Shown: positions 32,881 to 41,574 of the stretch, in pieces
Layout: every line of letters starts with the position of its first letter
How positions within the stretch are numbered: position 1 is the stretch's first letter
Origin: CAWELS01 sp964468205
GTDB lineage: Bacteria; Acidobacteriota; Terriglobia; Bryobacterales; Bryobacteraceae
DNA length: 64,000 nt
Assembly: GCA_964468205.1 (NCBI GenBank)
Contig: CAYXVG010000011.1
Coordinates: 62,001-126,000 of the forward strand
Direction of reading: 5' to 3'
Made by a program: the position numbers and the translations under genes
Notes under the pieces: model-generated
What the model saw: the letters and a program-made list of their open reading frames with translations, nothing else
Told to the model about the DNA's origin: nothing
The model's database searches: none

Positions 32881-35592
32881 ATGGTTACGATTTCTAAAGA
32901 TGAAGATTCCGGGCTGCGGGCGAGTAGTCCGGATCAGATCTACTTGAACCCGGGAGGTATTGTGGCGTATAGCGAATCCAAGCTCAGCACCGGGCTCCCA
33001 CATCTCGACCACGTCCTGCGCGGCCTTACCCCGGGTGACAACGTCGCGTGGCAGATCGAATCAGTCGAGCAGTACCGGCCACTGGTCGAGCCATATTGCG
33101 AGCGCGCGCGGACATCCGGCCGCCGCCTCGTCTACTTCAGATTCGCGGATCATGTGCCATTGATCTCCGACGACTCCTACGTGGAGACGCACCGCCTCGA
33201 GCTCAGCCGGGGATACGAGCCTGTGATTACGCAGATCCAGAACGTGATTGAGAAAGCCGGACCGGAAACCTACTACGTCTTCGACTGCCTGTCGGACGTA
33301 GCCGTCGGCTGGTTCAGCGACCGGATGCTCGGGAATTTCATCATGCTGGTCTGCCCTTATATCTGGGAGCACAAGGGCATCGCCTACTTCCCTCTGTTTC
33401 GAGACGCTCACTCCCATCACGCCACGCATGTTATCGCCGAGACCGTGCAGGTCATGATCGACGTCTATACCCACAAAGCGAAGACTTACGTGCTTCCGCA
33501 TAAGGTCGAGCGCCGCTATTCGAACACCATGTACATGCTCCACGCATGGGAAGGTGACGCATTTCTTCCGGTAACCGACAGCCGCGTGAACACCGAAGTG
33601 CTCGCCGGCTCTTCCTCGATGTGGCAAGGCAGCCAGGCCCAGCACCTCGGCGTCTGGTCGAAAATGTCCGCCCGGGCTGAGGCGGTGCAGAACGCCCGGG
33701 ACCGCGGGGAGCCTCCCCCGGAGGATGAGCAGGCTCTGCTCGAGCAACTCCTCCACATGATGGTGAGGAGCGAGGGCCGCATTCTCGAACTCGCCCGAAA
33801 GCACCTCAGCCTTTCCGATCTCCTCGAAGTCCGGCGCCGGATGATCGGAACCGGCCCACTTGGCGGAAAATCCGTCGGCATGCTGCTGGCTCAGTCGATC
33901 CTCCGGAAGGCGAACCCGGCCTGGGAAACTATTCTCGAGCCTCACGACAGCTTCTACATCGGCGCTGACGTTTTCTACACCTACTTGGTCCAGAACGGCC
34001 TGTGGTGGATCAAGCAGAAGCAGAAAGATCCGAGAACTTTCCTCGAGGGGCTGGCGATCGCCCGTCTCCAGATCAGAAACGGGGCGTTTCCCAGGTACAT
34101 CGTGGATCAGTTCGCCAGCCTCCTCGACTATTTCGGCCAGTCGCCTATTGTCGTCCGCTCGAGCAGCCTGCTGGAAGACAGCTACGAGAGTACTTTCGCG
34201 GGCAAGGCGACGAGCTTCTTCTGCTTGAACCAAGGATCCCGCGACGAGCGCATGGACGCTTTCGTCGCCGCCGTGAAGGCGGTCTATGCCAGTGGAATGA
34301 GTGAGCAGGCTCTGAAATACCGGTCGGTGCACGGCCTGCTCGGACAGGACGAACAGATGTCCATCCTTGTCCAGCGGGTGTCGGGTAGAGTGCGTGGCCG
34401 CTGGTTCTTTCCAGACGTCGCCGGCGTCGGCCTGTCGTTTAATCCGTACGTCTGGAGCGAGCATATCGACGCCGACGCGGGTGTCGTCCGGCTGGTTCTC
34501 GGCCTTGGAACACGAGCCGTGCAGCCTTCCGGCAGCGATTTCACACGTCTCATCTCCCTCAATGCGCCGGAGAGGCAGCCACTACGGACCTCGGCCGAAG
34601 CGACCAGATGGGCCCAGCGAAGGGTGGACGTACTCGATCTCGATACCGGCGAGCGCGTGGCCCTCGATTTCCCCGACCTGGCCTCGGAGTGCCCGGAGAT
34701 TCCTCTCAATCTGTTCGGCTCCCGCGATGAAAAGCTAGTCCAATGGGCCGCTGAGCGGGACAGGAAGGACGTCTTCCCCTGGTACATCAGCTTCGACGCC
34801 CTCATCAGGGAAACTGGCTTCGTCAATCGGATGCGCCAGATGCTCGATACGCTCGAGGAGGCCTATGGACACCCGATCGATATCGAATTCGCCGCGAACT
34901 TTCAGCCCGATCGCACATACTCCATCAATCTTCTACAGTGCCGGCCGATGCTCGGGAGGAGCCACGGCGTTGCCGCCGACCTTCCCGCCGACCTCAGTGA
35001 CGAAGACCGCATACTGGAAGCCCGCGGGCCCGTAATCGGCTTCAGCCGCGAAGTTGCAGTGGACCGCATCATCTACGTCGTGCCGGCAACCTACTCCGAA
35101 CTCCCGCTGAAGGATTGCTATACCATTGCGACGCTCATTGGACGCCTCACCGGAACCGGCGTGACCGGCGCTAGCCGCAACACGCTGCTTCTCGGACCCG
35201 GACGATGGGGGACCGTCGATCCGTTCGCCGGGGTGCCAATATCGTTCACTGAAATCGATTCCGTTTGTGCCGTCTGTGAAATCGTGGCCATGCGGGAGGG
35301 GCTGACGCCGGCTGCCAGCCTCGGCGATCACATGATCAACGAGCTGGTCGAATCCGGCATACTCTACTTCACTCTCTTTCCGAAGAAGGGCTTCTTGAAT
35401 ACGGCGCTGCTCGAGGAAGCTCCCAACAAACTAGCCGAGATCCTCCCGGACGAAGCTCACTGGTCGCATGTGGTGCGCGTCCTGGATCCCCTCGAATGGA
35501 GCGGCAGAAGGCCCCTCCAGCTCAATGCAAGCGTGACCAAGCAGAAAGTGGTCTGCTACCGGGAGAAAGCCGGCCCGGGTTCCGGATCGTGA
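32881..35592 (+). CDS. KaiC-like degenerate domain fused to PEP/pyruvate-binding (PPDK N-terminal) domain
   Basis: 903 residues; start may be ATG 32881 or, better supported by GGAGGT, GTG 32962. Residues about 35-240 look like a RecA/KaiC fold (STGLPHLDHVLRGLTPGDNVAWQ, then YYVFDCLSDVAVGWFSD as a Walker B-like strand) but the Walker A P-loop is missing. Around residue 320 the PPDK/PEP-synthase ATP-grasp region starts (GTGPLGGKSVGMLLA) with SPIVVRSSSLLEDSYESTFAG and the QRVSGRV strand. No swivelling His domain and no PEP barrel. The C-terminus has GPGRWGTVDPFAG, common in this family. Phosphotransfer by the classic route is impossible without the His; role unknown. Follows gdhA on the same strand. 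Confidence 0.82.
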   Translation: MVTISKDEDSGLRASSPDQIYLNPGGIVAYSESKLSTGLPHLDHVLRGLTPGDNVAWQIESVEQYRPLVEPYCERARTSGRRLVYFRFADHVPLISDDSYVETHRLELSRGYEPVITQIQNVIEKAGPETYYVFDCLSDVAVGWFSDRMLGNFIMLVCPYIWEHKGIAYFPLFRDAHSHHATHVIAETVQVMIDVYTHKAKTYVLPHKVERRYSNTMYMLHAWEGDAFLPVTDSRVNTEVLAGSSSMWQGSQAQHLGVWSKMSARAEAVQNARDRGEPPPEDEQALLEQLLHMMVRSEGRILELARKHLSLSDLLEVRRRMIGTGPLGGKSVGMLLAQSILRKANPAWETILEPHDSFYIGADVFYTYLVQNGLWWIKQKQKDPRTFLEGLAIARLQIRNGAFPRYIVDQFASLLDYFGQSPIVVRSSSLLEDSYESTFAGKATSFFCLNQGSRDERMDAFVAAVKAVYASGMSEQALKYRSVHGLLGQDEQMSILVQRVSGRVRGRWFFPDVAGVGLSFNPYVWSEHIDADAGVVRLVLGLGTRAVQPSGSDFTRLISLNAPERQPLRTSAEATRWAQRRVDVLDLDTGERVALDFPDLASECPEIPLNLFGSRDEKLVQWAAERDRKDVFPWYISFDALIRETGFVNRMRQMLDTLEEAYGHPIDIEFAANFQPDRTYSINLLQCRPMLGRSHGVAADLPADLSDEDRILEARGPVIGFSREVAVDRIIYVVPATYSELPLKDCYTIATLIGRLTGTGVTGASRNTLLLGPGRWGTVDPFAGVPISFTEIDSVCAVCEIVAMREGLTPAASLGDHMINELVESGILYFTLFPKKGFLNTALLEEAPNKLAEILPDEAHWSHVVRVLDPLEWSGRRPLQLNASVTKQKVVCYREKAGPGSGS

Positions 35593-35624
35593 GTCCCCTG
35601 AACTGCGCCGCCGGCTACCGGCTG

Positions 35625-36329
35625 TCACTCCAGGCCGATCATCTCCATGCGGAAGGAGCGGAGATCGTCGAGCAGGTAATCCGGCTGGCAGGCAGCCAGT
35701 TCCTCGAAACCGCACAGGCCTGTCGCGACGGCGATGGAGCGGATGCCGTTGGCCTGAGCCGCTTTGACGTCATTCGGATGATCGCCCACCAGGCAGATGG
35801 CGCTCGACCTGTCGATCCACCGCTCGCGGCGGGCCTGGCGCACCGCCAGCCGCGCCAGACCGGTCCGCGTTGTCGCCTGTTCAGCAAACGCCCCGAAACG
35901 GAAGTACTGCTTCAGTCCGGCGCATTCCATCTTCCTCCAGGCAATGCGGCTAAAGTTACCGGTAACGAGGCCGAGAGGAATGCCGCGTCCGTGCAATTTC
36001 CGCAGAACCGCCCGGACGCCGGGGCAGAGTTTGCGCGTGAGGTCACGGCAGCGCCGGGCATGGATCGATTGCGCCTTGGCGGCAATCGCCTCCATTTGGG
36101 CGCGGATGTCGCCTGCCTTCATCCCCGCTTCACGCATCATCAGCGTCAGGATGGCCCGGTCGAGCATGCCCTGCACGGGGATCCCGTCGATCGAAACCTT
36201 CACGCCCGTCACCCGGGCCACCGCATCCGTAAGGGCTGTACGGTGGGCCGGCCCGGCTCGCCTCAGCAGCGTGCCGTCGATATCGAAAAGCACAAGCGCC
36301 GGGGCGGGGACATCGGGCGGCCGGGACAT
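35625..36329 (-). CDS. HAD-family hydrolase, phosphoglycolate-phosphatase-like
   Basis: 234 residues from ATG 36329; a longer frame to 36440 has no support. HAD motif I is VLFDIDGTLLRR (nucleophile DID), motif II is GLVTGNF, motif III Lys is in the GMLDR/GLK regions, and motif IV is CLVGDHPNDVKAAQANG (Asp pair). The alpha-helical cap lies between I and II. A general phosphatase for small phosphomonoesters, perhaps 2-phosphoglycolate or a sugar phosphate. It is divergent from the GT2 gene, with a TATACT hexamer at the start and no Shine-Dalgarno. Confidence 0.88.
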   Translation of the reverse strand: MSRPPDVPAPALVLFDIDGTLLRRAGPAHRTALTDAVARVTGVKVSIDGIPVQGMLDRAILTLMMREAGMKAGDIRAQMEAIAAKAQSIHARRCRDLTRKLCPGVRAVLRKLHGRGIPLGLVTGNFSRIAWRKMECAGLKQYFRFGAFAEQATTRTGLARLAVRQARRERWIDRSSAICLVGDHPNDVKAAQANGIRSIAVATGLCGFEELAACQPDYLLDDLRSFRMEMIGLE

Positions 36330-36337
36330 TTTCTTGT

Positions 36338-36345
36338 AGTATAGC
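36338..36345. promoter_or_regulatory. overlapping divergent -10 elements
   Basis: The bases AGTATAGC read TATACT on the minus strand, ending 8 bases before the HAD gene ATG, and TATAGC on the plus strand, 12 bases before the GT2 ATG at 36358. Both genes could start from this one 8-bp site. Confidence 0.45.
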
Positions 36346-36357
36346 GGGGTGGCGTGG

Positions 36358-37695
36358 ATGGAATCGCCGGAGGAACTCCGGATACCGGGGTGGAAGAGAT
36401 ACGTCAACGGCCTGATCGCGCGAAACTTCTCGACGCTCACCCGCTACTATGATCAGCTCATCCAGTGGCTCCCCCGGGACGACGACGAAGGCCTGCTGCT
36501 CGACGCGATCGACGCTCCCCGGAAGCGCCGGATTGAAATTCGCGAAGAGTTTCCGGATCTCCGCGGCGAGCACGGCCGCCGGACCGCCATCCTCATCAAC
36601 GGCGCCTTCAATCACGACTACGATATCCAGGACCGGCTCACCGGGCTCCGCCAGCGGACTACCCGCACGGCGCGTGTCCTGCTCGTGCTGTACAATCCCT
36701 ACTTCCGGTGGCTCTACATCCTCGCCAACCGCCTCGGCTTGCGCCGGGGAGAATTGCCTACCACATTCATCACGCGGTCCGGCCTGGCAAGCCTGGCGCG
36801 GATCAGCGGCTATGCGATCGTCCGGCAAAGTCCCCACGTCTACTCTCCCTTCCGCCTGCTCGGACTGGGCGATCTGATAAACCGCCTGCTGCCGTTGGTC
36901 CCGCTGCTCAAATGGTTCAGCCTTACTTACCTGGTTGTGCTACGGCCCGAAATCACCACCCGCCCGCCGGGCCTGACCTGCGTCATCCCGGCCCGCAACG
37001 AGCGGGACAACATCGAGAGCGCGCTGCGGCGGTTCCCCAACCTCGGCTGCGAAATCGAGATTATCTTCGTCGAAGGGCATTCGACTGACGGAACTTGGGA
37101 GGAGATCGAGCGCGTGGCCCGGGAGTGGTCCGGGCGCTTTCGGATCCGGACGATGCAACAACCGGGCGTGGGCAAGGCGGATGCGGTCCGGCTCGGCTTC
37201 GCGCACGCCACCCAGCCGCTGGTGACCATCCTCGATGCCGATCTGACCATGCCGCCCGAGATGCTCGGCCGCTTCTATGAGGCCTATTGCGCGGGCCTCG
37301 CTGACTTCATCAATGGGTCGCGGCTCGTCTATCCCATGGAAGGCGAGGCCATGCGCTTTCTCAACCGGCTGGGCAATATCTTCTTCGCGAAAACGTTAAG
37401 CGGCCTGCTCGGCGCGCGCCTCGGCGACTCGCTGTGTGGTACAAAGTTGCTTGCGCGGCACGACTATCAGCGTATGGTCGCGTGGCGCGAGGACTTTGGC
37501 GACTTCGACCCGTTCGGCGACTTCGAGCTGCTGTTTCCCGCGGCCGTCCTCGGCCTCGGAATCGAGGACGTCCCGGTCCGCTACCGCGCCCGTACCTACG
37601 GGAGCACGAATATCAGCCGGTTCCGCCATGGCTGGCAGCTTCTGAAAATGACTCTGATCGGGCTCTTTCGGATCAAACTAGGTCCCGGCGTCTAG
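36358..37695 (+). CDS. bifunctional-type GT2 glycosyltransferase with shortened methyltransferase-like N-terminus
   Basis: 445 residues from ATG 36358 (GTG 36349 also possible). The C-terminal half is a GT2 domain: LTCVIPARNERDNIESALRR, VEGHSTDGTWEEIE and the DXD-type LDADLTMPPEM. The N-terminal 200 residues match the second half of a class I methyltransferase of the known bifunctional MTase/GT2 architecture (ARVLLVLYNPYFRWLYILANRLGL, then LVVLRPE at the join) but the SAM-binding GxGxG motif is absent, so only glycosyl transfer seems active. It starts a block of membrane glycosyltransferases. Confidence 0.82.
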   Translation: MESPEELRIPGWKRYVNGLIARNFSTLTRYYDQLIQWLPRDDDEGLLLDAIDAPRKRRIEIREEFPDLRGEHGRRTAILINGAFNHDYDIQDRLTGLRQRTTRTARVLLVLYNPYFRWLYILANRLGLRRGELPTTFITRSGLASLARISGYAIVRQSPHVYSPFRLLGLGDLINRLLPLVPLLKWFSLTYLVVLRPEITTRPPGLTCVIPARNERDNIESALRRFPNLGCEIEIIFVEGHSTDGTWEEIERVAREWSGRFRIRTMQQPGVGKADAVRLGFAHATQPLVTILDADLTMPPEMLGRFYEAYCAGLADFINGSRLVYPMEGEAMRFLNRLGNIFFAKTLSGLLGARLGDSLCGTKLLARHDYQRMVAWREDFGDFDPFGDFELLFPAAVLGLGIEDVPVRYRARTYGSTNISRFRHGWQLLKMTLIGLFRIKLGPGV

Positions 37696-37710
37696 CCGGC
37701 CCCTCTGCTG

Positions 37711-39315
37711 ATGCACAGTAGACAACGACTATTGCTGATACTGCCGGCGCTGCTGCTCCTGCTCTCCGTCCTGCTCGTCGAAAAGCATGGCCCCTACTAT
37801 CTCGGACAGAACTTCGACCCGGAATACGCCTATCTGCTCAACTCGCTCAACATCCTCACCCTCAACAGTCCCGGACACACCGATCACCCGGGCACGACAC
37901 TGCAGGAGCTGGGAGCGGCTGCCGTCTTCGCCCGCTGGGCGTGGCTCTCGGCGGTCAACGGCTGGGAGGGGCTGCGGACTTCGGTCCTCAGCCATCCGGA
38001 AGACTACCTGCGGGTCATCAACTTTACCCTGAATCTGCTCTTCTGCGCGTTGCTCTTCCTCGTGTCGCGGGCCCTGCTGCGGCGGACCGGCTCGCTCGTG
38101 CCGCCGTTCGTCTTCCAGGCAACCTTTCTCGCCTTCGGAGAAGTGCTGGCCGCCCAGACGCGGGTCTCGCCCGAGCCGCTCCTGCTCAGCGCGGTCCTGG
38201 CGCTGATCTGGGCGCTCCTGCCCGCCGTACTCGGCCCCGCTCCAGAGGCCGCTGCCCACCGGCCGGGAACGGCAATCGCCGCCGGGGTGGTGTTCGGCTT
38301 CGGCGTGGTCACGAAAGTAACCTTCCTTCCGCTCGCGGCGCTTGCGCTCGTGCTGCCGGGATGGAAGCAAAAAGGGAGATTCGCCGCTGCCGCGGCCGCC
38401 TCCTCCCTGATCCTGCTCGCACCCATCTTCAGCCAACTCGGCCGCGTGGCGCAGTGGTTCGTGGGGCTCCTCGTGTACGAAGGAAGATACGGCGAGGGAG
38501 ACGCCGGGCTGCCTTCCCTGAAGACCTACTTCGGCAACCTCCTCCAATTGTTTCTCGGCGAGCCGGCCCTTTACCTCTTGCTGGCGTTCCACGGGATCGT
38601 CCTCCTCATTCTGTGGCGCCGAACGCTCGAGCCGGACGGCGCGGCGCAACGGCGTTTTCTCTTCGCGGCGCTGCTGGCTGCCGGCGGCCTCATCGCCATC
38701 ACCGGGAAACACTACGCCGCGCACTACGCCCTTCCCGCGATGGCCTTGACGCCGGCGCTGAGCGCGATCATTGCCGCCCGTGCGCTCGCCAATGGCACAC
38801 CGTTTCCCCGGCGGCCGGTTCTCGCGGCGGGCGCCGCGTTAACCTTACTCTGCCTCGCCCTGAACGCCGCGGGCGTCACGCAATGGCTCCGGATCATGGA
38901 GGATTACCGCCGCGACGTAGCCGAACAAATGAGGCTCATCGCCGCGGCGGGCGATTGCCAGGTGGCCGGTGTCTACCGCGCGTCTCTGCCCTCCTACGCC
39001 CTGCATTTCGGAAACGGCTATTCCAACGGCCACCATCGCGACGGGCTGCAGGAATTGTTCCCCGAAACACTCCACTTCAACATCTTCGACCGGCGCTTCG
39101 AGGACCTCGGTTTTACCCCCCGTGACGAAGAGGTCCGGCGTATTCTCAGCTCCGGCGGATGCGTCCTCCTCCAGGGCGAAGAAGAAATGATGCAGCGGAT
39201 CCGCGGATTCAACTACGAGGTCCTGCGAGATTCCCTCTGGGAAGTCCCAGCCCGGCTCCACCTGCCATCGACAGGCGGCGAAGCTGGCAAACAAGCCGGC
39301 GCGAGTAATCGATAG
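37711..39315 (+). CDS. GT-C type integral membrane glycosyltransferase-like protein
   Basis: 534 residues with about 10 hydrophobic segments. The start region reads LLVEKHGPYYLGQNFDPEYAYLLNSLNILT, with Asp-Pro-Glu in the first luminal loop, the expected position of a GT-C catalytic acid. Near-identical layout is found in the gene at 41575, and both share a C-terminal soluble region (GDCQVAGVYRASLPSYAL and GGCVLLQGEEE). A lipid-linked sugar donor is expected for GT-C enzymes; the acceptor is unknown. It starts 15 bases after the GT2 stop, so co-transcription is likely. A mostly antisense-free frame 394 aa long inside it is a GC artefact. Confidence 0.8.
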   Translation: MHSRQRLLLILPALLLLLSVLLVEKHGPYYLGQNFDPEYAYLLNSLNILTLNSPGHTDHPGTTLQELGAAAVFARWAWLSAVNGWEGLRTSVLSHPEDYLRVINFTLNLLFCALLFLVSRALLRRTGSLVPPFVFQATFLAFGEVLAAQTRVSPEPLLLSAVLALIWALLPAVLGPAPEAAAHRPGTAIAAGVVFGFGVVTKVTFLPLAALALVLPGWKQKGRFAAAAAASSLILLAPIFSQLGRVAQWFVGLLVYEGRYGEGDAGLPSLKTYFGNLLQLFLGEPALYLLLAFHGIVLLILWRRTLEPDGAAQRRFLFAALLAAGGLIAITGKHYAAHYALPAMALTPALSAIIAARALANGTPFPRRPVLAAGAALTLLCLALNAAGVTQWLRIMEDYRRDVAEQMRLIAAAGDCQVAGVYRASLPSYALHFGNGYSNGHHRDGLQELFPETLHFNIFDRRFEDLGFTPRDEEVRRILSSGGCVLLQGEEEMMQRIRGFNYEVLRDSLWEVPARLHLPSTGGEAGKQAGASNR

Positions 39316-39364
39316 AGGAATGACGAAATCCCCCCGGCGCGTGTAGAGTAGTTTCTGCGGCGCG

Positions 39365-39730
39365 ATGAATCGCGAAACCGGACCGCACCTCCAAAAGGAG
39401 ACGTACCGTCATGGCGCCTCTTTAACTGGGTTATTCTCCATCTTCACCGCCTGCCTGCTCGGCGCCATGGCGCTGGCCGCCTACATCAAAACCGAAGGAA
39501 TCGAAAACGTCTGCCTCGCTTATTTCGGCATGGACAGTCCCGAATATCGCGGGATTTCCCACCGCCCGTTGACGCCCGCGGACAAACTGGCGGACCTCGA
39601 TTGCGTGGCCGCGGTGAGTGTCACGTATCTCGAAGGACTCTACCTCCCGTCCGGAGACTTCACCTGACTCCGCAACCGCGAGCCCGAACGCAGAATCGGT
39701 CACTCCATCTACCTCTTCGATCTGAGGTAA
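39365..39730 (+). pseudogene. decayed C-terminal copy of the GT39-like gene
   Basis: From 39473 the translation aligns without gaps to the last 86 residues of the GT39-like protein at 39783-41570 (LAAYIKTEGIENVCLAYFG versus LAAYVQAEGVEEVCLAYFG). A TGA at 39665-39667 takes the place of a Trp codon (TGG), after which the frame goes on as NREPERRIGHSIYLFDLR to TAA at 39728. Only a short unrelated hydrophobic stretch precedes it, so most of the original gene was lost. A 100-residue frame starting at 39365 would be the predicted product if translated. AAAAGGAG is near 39400 but leads to a dead-end ATG. Confidence 0.82.
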
Positions 39731-39782
39731 AACAAGGCGCCGTCCTACAGCGGCGATTTTCGCAACTACGGTAAATTGAGAG

Positions 39783-41570
39783 TTGGTCCCGGTCGCATCT
39801 TTGCGGGCCGCCAGGGGGATCACACTGGAAAAATCCGAACAGCAGACCTCCGCCGGCGGAGGACCATCCCGCATCGAGCGGCACGGGCCGCGGTTATTCG
39901 TTGCGCTCACCGCCACTTTGCTGCTCATCATGGCCGCGGCAATGTTCTCCTCCGCCCGGCGGAAGAGCGTCACATGGGACGAAGCGGGGCACATCGCCCA
40001 CGGATACGGATACCTGGCCACGGGAAACTTCTGGTTTGACCAGGCGCACCCCGCCCTTCCCCGCCTGCTTGCGGGCCTCCCGCTCAAAGCCGTCGAGCCA
40101 CGGGTCCCCACCGAACACCACTCCTGGCGAAACTTTGAATTCGTTGATTACCGGGAGCTCTTCCTGTTTCGCAACCGGGTCGATGCCGACACCATCGTGC
40201 TGTTAAGCCGGATCTCGACAATGCTCTGCACTCTGCTGCTGGGCCTGGCGCTCGCCCTCTGGTGCAAGCGGCAGTTCGGAACCCTGTCGGCGGCCATCGC
40301 GCTGGCTCTGTTCGCCTTCGATCCGAACATCCTCGCCTTCGGGCACTACGCCACCACCGAGATCTTCACCGCGGCTACGCTCTTTGCAACCGTGATCGCC
40401 TGGGGCGCCTATCTCGAGTCGCGCAAGCTGCGCTTTCTGGCCGCTACAGGACTGTTTGCCGGACTTGCCCTCGCAACGAAAACGTCGATGGTCTACATCC
40501 TGGGACTCCTTCCCCTCCTGGCCCTCGTGTATTGGCGGTTGCATCGGCGGAAAGCCGGGCTCGGAAGAATGGCGGTCTCCTTCGTGATCGTGGTGGTCCT
40601 TGCCGCCGTCGTCATTGGAGCGGTCTACTGGCCCGAAACACGAGTTCAGATGAAGTACGGCGCGCAGCCGCTGGCGGAACACGTCTCGCCTGACACAGAC
40701 ACCGGGGCGAAGTTCCACTGGCTGGCCACGACGTTCGACCTTCCGATGCATCCCTACCTCATGACGTACTACTGGATTGGCCTCAGGAACGAACAGGGTG
40801 CGCCGGGCTATTTCCTGGGGGAGGTGTCGAACGCGGGGTGGTGGTATTACTATCCAGCCGCCCTTCTCGTGAAGGGTACGACTGCATTTCTGGCGGGTCT
40901 CTTCATCGCCGCCGGAGCGGTGGCCGGACTCCTCGCCCGCCGAAGCTTGCTGCCGGCGCTCCGCTCCGCGCCCTTCGCCTGGTATCTCGTCACAATTCCG
41001 CCCGCCATCTACTTTGGATTCGCGCTGACGGCGAACATCGCCTCTGGCTCGCGGCTGCTGCTGCCGATATATCCCTTCCTGTTTGCCTTCATCGGCGGAG
41101 TCCTCGGGCACGCCCTCGAATCGCCCCGGCTGTTACGGATTCGGAACGCTGCCATCGCCACGCTCGCCGTTCTGCTCGTCGTCGAGAGCGCCCTCGCCCA
41201 CCCGCACTACCTCGCGTTCTTCAATCTTCCTTCGGGTGGCAGCCGCCACGGACACCACTATCTGGTCGACTCTAGCCTCGACTGGGGGCAGGATCTCAAA
41301 GGGCTCGCCGCTTACGTCCAGGCCGAAGGCGTCGAGGAGGTCTGCCTCGCCTACTTTGGAATGGACAACCCTGAATACCGCCAGATCCCATATCGATACT
41401 TGAACCCGTCTGACAATCCGGAGGAACTGGATTGCCTCGCCGCCGTGAGCGTAAACTATCTTCAAGGCTTCCGCCTGCCCGGCGAGGCCTATTCGTGGTT
41501 CGAGGATCGCGAACCCGATCACCGGATCGGCCATTCCATCTACCTGTATGATCTGAGGAAGCGGAATTGA
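39783..41570 (+). CDS. GT39-like phospholipid-carrier-dependent glycosyltransferase
   Basis: 595 residues from TTG 39783; CTG at 39825 with AGGGGG upstream is an alternative, and the first ATG is too far in. Ten or more hydrophobic segments. The luminal acidic motif TWDEAGHIAHGYGYLATGN and the DQAHPALPRLLAG stretch are typical of GT39/PMT-like enzymes using polyprenyl-phosphate sugars. C-terminal SRHGHHYLVDSSLDWGQDLKGL and VCLAYFGMDNPEYR form the family's soluble tail. The upstream pseudogene is a copy of this tail. Target is probably a glycolipid or secreted protein; not determined. Confidence 0.85.
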   Translation: MVPVASLRAARGITLEKSEQQTSAGGGPSRIERHGPRLFVALTATLLLIMAAAMFSSARRKSVTWDEAGHIAHGYGYLATGNFWFDQAHPALPRLLAGLPLKAVEPRVPTEHHSWRNFEFVDYRELFLFRNRVDADTIVLLSRISTMLCTLLLGLALALWCKRQFGTLSAAIALALFAFDPNILAFGHYATTEIFTAATLFATVIAWGAYLESRKLRFLAATGLFAGLALATKTSMVYILGLLPLLALVYWRLHRRKAGLGRMAVSFVIVVVLAAVVIGAVYWPETRVQMKYGAQPLAEHVSPDTDTGAKFHWLATTFDLPMHPYLMTYYWIGLRNEQGAPGYFLGEVSNAGWWYYYPAALLVKGTTAFLAGLFIAAGAVAGLLARRSLLPALRSAPFAWYLVTIPPAIYFGFALTANIASGSRLLLPIYPFLFAFIGGVLGHALESPRLLRIRNAAIATLAVLLVVESALAHPHYLAFFNLPSGGSRHGHHYLVDSSLDWGQDLKGLAAYVQAEGVEEVCLAYFGMDNPEYRQIPYRYLNPSDNPEELDCLAAVSVNYLQGFRLPGEAYSWFEDREPDHRIGHSIYLYDLRKRN

Positions 41571-41574
41571 TCTC

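Noticed and set aside
32881..35592. Phosphoenolpyruvate synthase
   Set aside because: Only the ATP-grasp domain is present; the phospho-His and PEP domains are missing.
37941..39125. 394-codon plus-strand frame inside the GT-C gene
   Set aside because: Arg/Pro/Gly-rich shadow in a second frame of a gene with clear membrane segments and a paralogue.
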